A stretch of DNA of 64,000 bases from Balanoglossus misakiensis (lineage: Eukaryota; Hemichordata), in the NCBI GenBank assembly GCA_040954595.2, contig CM082590.2:8246001-8310000 (forward strand). Reading direction: 5' to 3'. Positions 12,495-22,331 of the stretch are shown piece after piece. The notes under the pieces were generated by a model. It was given only the letters and a program-made list of their open reading frames with translations. It ran no database searches and was not told where the DNA came from. Numbering within the stretch: the first letter of the stretch is position 1; the number at the start of each line of letters is the position of its first letter. The position numbers were made by a program, and so were the translations under genes.

Positions 12495-12970
12495 ATGTTT
12501 GTATAGGTGACTAAACAACTAGGTTATGAATGCCACAACGTAATTGTATGTAAACAAGGTAGCTCGATCTCGTAAAAGCAAGTACTTTTTGACTTGCTGA
12601 AGTAAAAATGAGCTTGTTTTCGGTCAGTACTGTTGGCGGTAAGGTTAATTCAATAGTATGATGTTCATACTTTGTACTTTACTGTCGAAAACACGCATTT
12701 TTCTAAGGGCTTTAGCGCGCCTGTGTTTGGGTCAAGTCACACGTCACAGAAGGCTAAAGGTCACGCACAGCGCTCTCTAGAGACGGTATCTACAACTAGT
12801 CAGTCACATGACAGTCGCATGTAAATGTACTGTATATACGTAATCAAGTTGCAATGACGTCACGGGGAAAAGGGGGAGGAATATGAGACTATAATGAGCG
12901 TTTTCCTAGTCACGTGAGACGCAGTGGTCATCGACATCAGTCTACACATAGAAAAAAAAATATGAATCCC

Positions 12971-13034
12971 TGCCAGGATTCGAACCCGGGACCTCTCGCA
13001 CCGTAGCCAATCACTCTAGCCAGTACGCCACACA
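12971..13034 (-). pseudogene. tRNA-like SINE head 3
   Basis: The minus strand has TGTGGCGTACTGGCTAGAG (A-box region) and GGGTTCGAATCC (perfect B box), followed by a run of nine T. It is embedded in the 500-600 bp tandem unit, with the same flanks as heads 4 and 5. Confidence 0.6.
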
Positions 13035-13465
13035 GTCATTTGCATAATTTGCATGAATACTAAGATATAACCTATAGACTATGCTCTTGGTGGTTTACTT
13101 AAGTTATTTTCGGCACGCTACGATGAGAACGGGCTTATTTACGGCCCGTAACTTCCAGGGTAGAATAAATTCGATAGAAAGATGTCTGTACTTTGTGCGA
13201 TACTATCAAAAAACTTATTTCAAAGGGCGCTATCGCGACTAGTGCTTGGGCAACGCAACACGTACAAACAACCGGCGATCTGGAGACGCTATTTACAATT
13301 AGTCGGTCACATGACTGTCGCATGTAAATGTTCTGTAATCGAGGGGCAATGACGGCTCGAGGGGGAAAAGGGGAGGAATATGAGACCATGATGAGCGTCT
13401 TCCTTAGTCACGTGAGACGCAGTGGTCATGGACATCAGTCTACTTTAGAAGAAAAAAATGAATTC

Positions 13466-13529
13466 CTGCCGGGAATCGAACTCGGGACCTCTCGCACCAT
13501 AGCCAATCACTTTAGCCAGTACGCCACAC
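13466..13529 (-). pseudogene. tRNA-like SINE head 4
   Basis: Near copy of head 3, about 495 bp away. The B box is degraded to GAGTTCGATTCCC and followed by seven T. The sequence on both sides also matches the neighbouring unit. Confidence 0.6.
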
Positions 13530-14069
13530 AGTCATTTGCATAATTTGCATGAATACTAAGATATAACCTATAGACTATGCTCTCGGTGGTTTACTAAGTT
13601 ATTTTCGGCACGCTACGATGAGAACGGGCTTATTTACGACCCGTAACTTCCATGGCAGAATAAACTCGATAGAAAGATGTCTGTGGTTTGTGCGATACTA
13701 TCAAAAATACTTATTTCTAATGGCGCTAGCGTGGCTGTGTTTGGGCAACGCAACAGAGTCCCAGAAGGTCAAAGGTCATACTTGATCCCCTATTCTGTCT
13801 TCTGGGGGGGGGGGGGGGAGTGTAAGGGAAGCATCTCCAGAGGGCACTGTGCACGATGTCCGTCAAATACCAGTCTTCAGCAAATTTAGCGAAACATGGC
13901 TTTGGCTGCGCCATTTCATAACACCGTATTTTGGCAATTATAAATAACGAAAGACTAATAGATGGTTTGAACATTAAAACCGCTTGTACCGTCTACTTTA
14001 TTTGGAAATCATAATACAGAAGAAGACCGAATGGACACCTCCGTCTACTCTAGAAAAAAAAAAAAGATT

Positions 14070-14135
14070 CCCGACTGGGATTCGAACTCGTGACCTCTCG
14101 GACCAAAGACAGTCACTCAGACACTGCGCCACAAA
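14070..14135 (-). pseudogene. tRNA-like SINE head 5
   Basis: Diverged copy: TGTGGCGCAGTGTCTGAG and GAGTTCGAATCCC on the minus strand, then a run of about 12 T. It lies about 604 bp from head 4 and shares the TCATTTGCATAATTNGCATG flank. Confidence 0.6.
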
Positions 14136-14609
14136 GTCATTTGCATAATTAGCATGAAAACTAACTTATAAGTTATTAGAATATAAGATTGCGTTGTTCG
14201 AAGTTTACAAAATTCTCTTTTAGCTGTGTTACAAGGAGACGGAGCTGATTTATCCGTTACTTCGGTGGTAAAATAAATTCGATAGACAGATATCTGTCCA
14301 GTGGAGATACATCAGTTTTTTTTTGGCAATTATAATAACTATTATGAAACTGCATTGTAATAAAATATTAAATTTAACCGGTTTAAGATGGTTTGAACAT
14401 TAATACCAAATATACCTGCTACTTTATTTGGAAATCAAGTTACAGTTCTGTAATTTGAAGTCTTCTTCCAAGACTTTTATTGCACAGAAAGTCAAAGTAC
14501 TAAACATGGCCAGAAAAGAGTTTTTCAAAATACTGTAGTTGTTTCTCAGTTTTAATAATTTTTGGTAAAATATATTGCCAAAGGGTTAGTCACCCCATAG
14601 CCTTGGTCG

Positions 14610-15030
14610 TGTAAGGGTGTTAGTCACGGTGGTGGTGATATTAACAAAGGAAGTGGGGGGGGGGGGGGGTTTAGGGGACTTGTGACAAAGTTTTTTCCAG
14701 AGGCATTTAATTGTCCATATATACCGGTAATGTGATATTTATTTTAATAAAAACAAATTTATTTACATCCTGTTCGCCGCATCATCAAACTGGAAGAAGG
14801 TCCAACAAATAAGCGTTTTCAAATGATTGACTGTTTATCAGTGGCTTTTCATGATTTATTATGTAGGCTTGACAATGATGATGAAGGCGATCATGATGGT
14901 GGTGGTGATATTATCAATGGTAGTGGGGGGACTGGTGACAATAATTTTCAAGAGACGTTTAATTGTCCAGACAATGTCATATTTATTTCAATAAAAACAA
15001 GTTCATTTACAATCTGACTGTTGTTCTCCA
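14610..15030. repeat. Two ~150-bp direct repeats
   Basis: Copies at about 14625-14770 and 14895-15010 share GGTGGTGGTGATATTA, TGTGACAA/GGTGACAA, AATTGTCCA and ATATTTATTTNAATAAAAACAA. Each carries a G-run (14 G in the first). The AATAAA motifs inside are part of the repeat. Confidence 0.75.
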
Positions 15031-15404
15031 CGTCATCATAACCTTGGTACTGGACAGTGTTTCAGTTGCCCTGCATACAGGTAATTTCCTGGGTACATTC
15101 TCATTTAGGTATTCATCGCGGCCCTCAAAGGGAAAAGCATGTATTTCTTTCAAAAAATTGACCGTTAATGCATTCTTTAAGCAACGCCCTCAATATCATG
15201 TGAGCTGAGATCCTCAACTTACTGTACTTTCACATCAGGAATTAAAGCCCCAAGCTAATTTTATTTTTAATCTATGAAATAACTCAAGCTCCACACCCTT
15301 AGTCAACAAAGAGCGTCATTCTGACTTGCTGGTGATTCTAACACCCATGTGCGCACACTATGATAGTTGTAAACACTTGCAATGGTTGGCTTAATAAATG
15401 GGTG

Positions 15405-15645
15405 TGGCATGCATTTATAATTTAATTCACATTCCAAAAGAAAGGCCAGAATCAGAGGTTGCTAATATTATTGTGCGTACCTATCACTAAACTCATTAAG
15501 AATGGCAGCTACTTGGCCTTAATGTTGCCATGCATTTATAATTTAATTCACATTCCAAATGAAAGGCCAGAATCAAAGGTTGCTAATATTCTGCATAACT
15601 ATCACTAAAATCATTAAGAATGGCAGCTACTGGGGCTTTAATGTT
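15405..15645. repeat. Two adjacent ~120-bp direct repeats
   Basis: Both copies read GCATGCATTTATAATTTAAT, CACATTCCAAANGAAAGGCC, GGTTGCTAATATT, then ATTAAGAATGGCAGCTACT. They are about 90% identical by eye and directly abut. Confidence 0.85.
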
Positions 15646-16104
15646 GCCACTATGAACACTTCACTAAACAATCATCTCATACAAGTATTTTATTTCATTA
15701 CTATCCCCCAATCAAGTAAATGAAAACTTCATGAGGCAAATGAATACCACTTTCTAAGCTGGGCCCCTGTTTGAATATAATTTAAAAGTTTTAAAGTAGA
15801 ATTCACCTCTGAAAATTTTCTTTTTATTTAAGGCAACTTTAAATAATTTTCTTTTAAAAATTAGAAAAAAAATTGGGGTAAGCATCCTAAATTATGAATG
15901 ATAGACCAACATCACCGTAAATGGTCTCTGGAGAAAAATTAAACTGCTGTAAATATTCCTGTAATTTGACTGCTGTAATAATTTGACCACCCCTAATTAA
16001 TTTTGACTCTAGAAATTTGACCACAAATGAAACACAATTTCTTTAATTATTTGGCCTAAACACAACCAACATTAGACAGGTCAATGGCCAGCTTCATACG
16101 GATC
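15646..16104. other. Intergenic
   Basis: No gene is seen. The stretch 15795-15960 loosely resembles 59575-59720 (GTAGAATTCACCTCTGAAAA, AAAAAAAATTGGGG), so it may be a dispersed element. The remainder is unique AT-rich DNA. Confidence 0.4.
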
Positions 16105-17935
16105 AGGGGGAGGGGGAGGGATGCTTGATGACTAGGGGGCTATAGCTCACGTAACATTATCATTCACTAATGTAGTGGGGGAGGGGAGGGGTACTTGATG
16201 ACTAGGGGGCTATAACTCACCTCACATTGTCATTCACTAATGTAGTGGGGGAGGGGGAGGGTTGCTTGATGACTAGGGGGCTATAGCTCACATTATCATT
16301 CACTAATGTAGTGGGGGAGGGGAGGGGTACTTGATGACTAGGGGGCTATAGCTCACGTAACATTATCATTCACTAATGTAGTGGGGGAGGGGAGGGGTAC
16401 TTGATGACTAGGGGGCTATAACTCACCTCACATTGTCATTCACTAATGTAGTGGGGGAGGGGGAGGGTTGCTTGATGACTAGGGGGCTATAGCTCACATT
16501 GTCATTCACTAATGTAGTGGGGGAAGGGAGGGGTACTTGATGACTAGAGGGCTATCTCACATCGTCATTCACTAACTACATGAATGCCCAACAGTCAAAA
16601 TTTGTTCATTTTCTTTGATGACTAGGGGGCTATAGCTCACCTCACATTATCATTCACTAATGTAGTGGGGGAGGGGAGGGGTACTTGATGACTAGGGGGC
16701 TATAGCTCACCTCACATTGTCATTCACTAATGTAGTGGGGGAGGGGGAGGGTTGCTTGATGACTAGGGGGCTATAGCTCACCTCACATTGTCATTCACTA
16801 ATGTAGTGGGGGAGGGGGAGGGTTGCTTGATGACTAGGGGGCTATAGCTCACATTGTCATTCACTAATGTAGTGGGGGAAGGGAGGGGTACTTGATGACT
16901 AGAGGGCTATATCTCACATCGTCATTCACTAAGTACATGAATGCCAAACAGTCAAAATTTGTTCATTTTCTTTGATGACTAGGGGGCTATAGCTCACCTC
17001 ACATTATCATTCACTAATGTAGTGGGGGAGGGGATGGGTAATTGATGACTAGGGGGCTATAGCTCACCTCACATTGTCATTCACTAATGTAGTGGGGGAG
17101 GGGAGGGGTACTTGATGACTAGGGGGCTATAGCTCACCTCACATTGTCATTCACTAATGTAGTGGGGGAAGGGAGGGGTACTTGATGACTAGAGGGCTAT
17201 ATCTCACATCGTCATTCACTAACTACATGAATGCCCAACAGTCAAAGTTTGTTCATTTTCTTTGATGACTAGGGGGCTATAGCTCACCTCACATTATCAT
17301 TCACTAATGTAGTGGGGGAGGGGATGGGTAATTGATGACTAGGGGGATATAGCTCACCTCACATTGTCATTCACTAATGTAGTGGGGGAGGGGATGGGTA
17401 ATTGATGACTAGGGGGCTATAGCTCACCTCACATTGTCATTCACTAATGTAGTGGGGGAGGGGGAGGGGTGCTTGATGACTAGGGGGCTATAGCTCACCT
17501 CACATTGTCATTCACTAATGTAGTGGGGGAGGGGAGGGGTACTTGATGACTAGGGGGCTATAGCTCACCTCACATTATCATTCACTAATGTAGTGGGGGA
17601 GGGGGAGGGGTGCTTGATGACTTGGGGGCTATAGCTCACCTCACATTGTCATTCACTAATGTAGTGGGGGAGGGGAGGGGTACTTGATGACTAGGGGGCT
17701 ATAGCTCACCTCACATTGTCATTCACTAATGTAGTGGGGGAGGGGAGGGGTACTTGATGACTAGGGGGCTATAGCTCACCCCACATTGTCATTCACTAAT
17801 GTAGTGGGGGAAGGGAGGGGTACTTGATGACTAGGGGGCTATAGCTCACCTCACATTGTCATTCACTAATGTAGTGGGGGAGGGGGAGGGGTACTTGATG
17901 ACTAGGGGGCTATAGCTCACATTGTCGTTCACTAA
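16105..17935. repeat. G-rich ~70-bp minisatellite, about 25 units
   Basis: The unit is GTAGTGGGGGAGGGGAGGGG, TACTTGATGACTAGGGGGC, TATAGCTCACCTCACATTG, TCATTCACTAAT, with 60-72 bp variants lacking CCTCA or gaining a G. Three interruptions (near 16570, 16930 and 17220) carry the same ~50-bp insert beginning CTACATGAATGCC, showing higher-order amplification. Four closely spaced G runs (GGGGGAGGGGAGGGG plus TAGGGGG) on the plus strand make each unit a possible G-quadruplex. No gene lies within it. Confidence 0.97.
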
Positions 17936-18244
17936 CTACATGTCTGCCTGACAGTCGAAATGTGTTTATTTTCTCGAGGCTTGCAGATGTCTAACATAGT
18001 GAGCCATGTTGAAAATACAGCTCAAAAGTACAACTCTGTAAATACGACCACCCCCAAAAGTAGCAATCTTTTATTTTCCCAACAATTCAACATTTTCAAA
18101 TCAAGCCAGTGTTTGTAATTTATTTTTGAGTGTGTTAGACAGAAACAGTTCTCTTATCTGTTGACTGCCAATATGCAACTAAGGACTCGGCTGTCTGACT
18201 GCTTATTCCTTATGTCAATCACAAATTCAAACTGAGCAGCTCTG

Positions 18245-21010
18245 TTCTACGATGTGGTGTACAAGGTACTCAGGTCTGGAATGTGGACGGCCCACACATC
18301 AGCTCAAACGAACATCTCATACCTGTGAAAAAAACATACCAGACACAATTATATTACATTCAGTTTGGCATGGAAAATTTGTGATTTTCAATTCACAATT
18401 TTCAATAAAGATAAACATAAATCGATATAATAAAAAGTATAAAAAATAGAAGTGACTATTGTGTTCATCCTGAAACAAAGCAGACAGAACCAATAGGCAA
18501 AAAGCCAGGTTAGAAACACAATGTCTCAATGTTTGAAGTCACATAACACTATCAGAAATATCTCTTCTTTGAGTCATTCAAGAATTGTTTGATCTGCTTT
18601 CACTAAAATCAGTAATCTCATCTTTGTTTATCAATGTCATCAGTCGTCTCAGAGTGAGAAGATTGAGGAGTCAATGAGGTCAACTGTTCTCACCTTTCCC
18701 ATCCATGGTTTCTAAGTGTTTGGAGCATGTTAATCCAAACCTAGGTTACCAAGGTGATATCATTATCATCCTGTTAATAAAAACAAACAAAACTGTGAGA
18801 ATCATAAGTTATTACAGCCTGTGTTTGGCTTCGAACTACATCCATAGTACACTCCCATTTTCTAGAAAGCTCACAATCCCATACAGACATAAACAAACAA
18901 CACACACTCTGTTAATTGAAGCCAAACACAAAATAGACAAATATTTTAAAATAGTATAAAAAATAGAAGTGACTAGTATGGTCATCCTGAAACAAAGCAG
19001 AATCAAATAAAGGCAAAAAGCCAGGTTAGAAACCAGTCTCGATGAAAAGTAATGCACTATGGTAAATTCTCTTGAACATGTTTCGTTTCCATAGGCAATG
19101 TCTTATGCAAGAATTAGTTGATCTCCTTTCACTAAAATCAGTAATCTCATCTTTGTTATGAATGCTGTTATCAGTTGCATGAGAGTAAGGAAACTGAGAA
19201 GTCAATGAAGTCAACTGTTTTCACCTTTTCCATTCATGGTCCGTGTATCCATGGTTTCTGACTAAGTGTTTGGAGCATGTCAATCCAAATCTAGGTTACC
19301 AAGGTGATATCATTTTAATCCTGTTGATAAAAATAAACAAAACTGTGAGAATCATAAGTTATTACAGTCTGTGTTTGGCTTTACTTTGAAGTCAAACTAC
19401 ATCCACAGTACACTCCCATTTTCTAGAAAGCTCACAAATCCCATACAGACAAAAACAAACACCACATACTCTGTTCAAGCCAAACACAAAATAGACAAAT
19501 ATCTAAATATATTTATAAAGAAGTATGAAAAATAGAAGTGACTATTGTGTTCATCCTGAAACAAAGCAGAATCAAATAAAGGCAAAAAGCCAGGTTAGAA
19601 ACCAATCTCAATGAAAAGTAATGCACTATGGTAAATTCTCTTGAACATGTTTCGTTTCCATACGCAATGTCTTATGCAAGAATTAGTTGATCTCCTTTCA
19701 GTAAAATCAGTAAGCTCATCTTTATGATCAATGCTGTTATCAGTTGCATGAGAGTAAGGAAACTGAGAAGTCAATGAGGTCAACTGTTCTCACCTTTTCC
19801 ATTCATGGTCCGTATCCATGGTTTCTGACTGCTGTTTCGAGCATATCAATCCAAACGGGCAAACCTTGAAAACCTAAGTTACCAAGGTGATATCATTTTA
19901 ATCCTGTTGATAAAAATAAACAAAACTGTGAGAATCATAAGTTATTAGTCTGTGTTTGGCTTTACTTTAAAATCGAACTACATCCACAGTACACTCCCAT
20001 ACAGACATAAACAAAGAACACACACTCTATACATATTTGTAAACTAGTATAAAAAATAGAAGTGACTATGGCATTCATCCTGAAACAAAGCAGACAGAAT
20101 CAATTAAAGGCAAAAGCAAGATTAGAAACCAGTCTCATTGAACATTATTAATTATAACTACGCCACTATGTTAGTTGTTAGTTGTTAGTTGTTAGTATCA
20201 TTTACTATGGTAAATGCTAAATTCTCTTGAGAAAATTGGGGAGTCAATAAGGTCAACTGTTCTCACCTGTATCCATGGTTTCTGACTGGGTTGGTGCATG
20301 AAAATGCCTTGGTGTCTATGCAGGACCTTCCCAGAATTCAACCCATGGAAATCTACATTACATCCTGCAAATGAAAATACACAAAATTGTTAGAATCAAA
20401 AATTACTAACAGCCTTTGTAGTTGTTAATTTTGTCTTTCACAGGAGCCAAACTACATCCACAGTACACTCCTATTTTTGAGAAATCACATGCAGACATAC
20501 ACAAACAACACACAGGCTGTTCATTCAAACCAAACACAAAATAGACAAATATCTATACATATTTGTAAACTAGTATAAAAAATAGAAGTGACTATGGCAT
20601 TCATCCTGAAACAAAGCAGACAGAATCAATTAAAGGCAAACGCAAGATTATTAATCAGTCTCATTGAAATTTATTTATTTACGCCACTATGTTAGTTGTT
20701 AGTATCATTTAGTAAATGACAAATTCTCTTGGGAAAATTGAGGAGTCAATAAGGTCAACTGTTCTCACCTTTTCCATTCAAGGTCAGTATCCATGGTTTC
20801 TGACTTGGTTGCTAACATCAAGTAAATCAAACATCTCATACCTGTGAAAAAATACACAAACTTGTGAGAATCAGACAAACAAACAACACACAGGCTGTTC
20901 ATTCAAGCCAAACACAAAACATACAAATATTTATATACATTTCAAAATATATAAAAAATAGACGTGACTAGTGTGTTCATCCTGAAACAAAGCAGAATCA
21001 AATGAAGGCA
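18245..21010. repeat. Diverged ~375-570-bp tandem array, six copies
   Basis: The landmark AAATAGAAGTGACTA followed by TTCATCCTGAAACAAAGCAG occurs near 18443, 18957, 19528, 20058, 20578 and 20953. Other blocks recur in order: CAGTAATCTCATCTTTG, GAGTCAATGAGGTCAACTGT, TACCAAGGTGATATCAT, CAAAACTGTGAGAATCATAA, TCTGTGTTTGGCTT, CATCCACAGTACACTCCCAT. Spacing shrinks toward the right end. Short frames recur (about 19026-19214 and 19595-19783 on the minus strand) only because of the repeat. Confidence 0.9.
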
Positions 21011-21225
21011 AAAGCCAGATTAGAATCCAGTCTCAATGAAAATGCACTCACTGCTGTCAACTATGGTAAATTCAACATGTTTGATTCCATACACAATATG
21101 TCTCAATGTTTAAATGAACACATTGACAACACAGACCGCTTATTGGAGTCAATATTGTGGAAACAAATTTTCTTGAGGAGAGCTCACTTAGCACAGGTCA
21201 GTCGGCTTTCAGTTTACCCCTATAA

Positions 21226-21301
21226 CAACGATGGTTCAGTCTAAACCCATTGTTTTCTACAGTAAGGTTGGCCCTCTAAAGGGGCAGCGGGGGTTGGAGG
21301 G
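21226..21301. mobile_element. Short MITE copy (TTAA/CCCTTTCACC family), degraded
   Basis: The internal sequence TCTAAACCCATTGTTTTCTA then AGGTTGGCCCTCTAAAGGGG then GCGGGGGTTGGA aligns with the intronic copy at 29124-29204. The terminal repeats are mostly lost. Confidence 0.55.
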
Positions 21302-21384
21302 TATACATATATTAATGGCTGTATAAGAAAGCATGCACCGATTGGATTGGTCCTGAGTTCAACTGCATATTTTAATAAAATTCC

Positions 21385-21475
21385 ACCTTGCACCACTGAA
21401 AATCTGTGATTGGCTAGATCTCAGTTTGCCATGGCAACTGCAGCTTAATTTCCATAGGTGATCATATACCTTTAA
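21385..21475. repeat. Dispersed repeat, inverted copy near 62.65-62.72 kb
   Basis: CACCACTGAAAATCTGTGAT followed by TGGCTAGATCT and CCATAGGTGATCATATAC matches, in reverse orientation, the sequence around 62640-62720. It marks an interspersed family about 90 bp long. Confidence 0.6.
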
Positions 21476-22331
21476 GGTTTTGTTTGGCTTAGTGTCACAG
21501 TTAAAAATATTTCAATAGAATTCTACCATGGTTCAACCAAACTGAAGAGACTGAATAGAATTAAGCACACAAAACCACTGCACCTATCACCATACTTAAT
21601 ATTGATTTTACATTTATAACTCAGTTAATGGCTTTTATCAACAAAATAAATCTGTCTACTCTGTCAGCTTTTTATCTGACTTCCCTGACCTCAAAATAAT
21701 TTGTCTCTTTGTGTAAATAACTCTGGTTGACATGTTCTGTTGATAAAACTACAGATCTGTTTGCCGTCAACTGAAATTTCAGTCTGTGTAGTTGGTATTA
21801 TCACTTTGAAATCAGATAAAGGGCAAAATGAAAATAAGGAACTTTTTCTGCAGCTCTGATGTGATATTTTGGTCACATAAAAGATAAGTTTGATATGAAA
21901 GAGTTATAACATGGTCTTACATCCTAAAATTAACTTTGATGATAATTCAACAGTAGGGTAACATGAAATTTCTGACCTAGATTGATAAATTTGCAGACAA
22001 CAGAGATTGTGTGCAACACTAGAACTAAGGATTGGCATACTTCAGTTGTCTGGTACACCGCAGGTATTCGTACCATTGTTGTCAAGATGACCCAGCGATG
22101 ACCTCAGATTAGTTGAAAAATATACCCACAATTCTCACACCATTTTTTCAGTTGTCTAGGTGTACGCCTTAGGTTAGTCACATATCAATCACACTATTTA
22201 CATATCATATACATGTACTTTGATTCACTGATGACGTATACTCAGACATTTCAAAGCGTTTCAATACCATCAAGATAAGGGGCTCTGCTACAAACTTTTC
22301 CTGAAGCTTTGAGAGTTGATACACGTACACA
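21476..22331. other. Upstream region of the TRIM-NHL gene
   Basis: AT-rich DNA without a supported exon. It must hold the promoter and 5' leader of the downstream gene, but no TATA box or initiator can be assigned with confidence. The last bases before the start, ACAATGG, fit a good translation-initiation context. Confidence 0.4.

Larger units (their letters stand above)
12640..14290. repeat. Tandem 500-600 bp units carrying tRNA-like cores
   Basis: Three units, about 12640-13150, 13150-13645 and 13646-14290, share in order a GATAGAAAGATGTCTGT-type start, CACATGACNGTCGCATGTAAATG, GTCACGTGAGACGCAGTGGTCAT, a tRNA-like core on the minus strand, GTCATTTGCATAATTTGCAT and a TATTTTCGGCACGCTACGATG end. 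The third is most diverged and has a run of about 15 G near 13805. The whole unit, not only the SINE, has been duplicated. Confidence 0.85.

Noticed and set aside
12430-14135. Functional tRNA genes
   Set aside because: A and B boxes are present but acceptor stems do not close, and the cores recur within duplicated units, so SINE or pseudogene is the better reading.
16105-17935. Regular direct repeats that could suggest a CRISPR array
   Set aside because: Units abut without unique spacers, and the window is animal DNA with introns.
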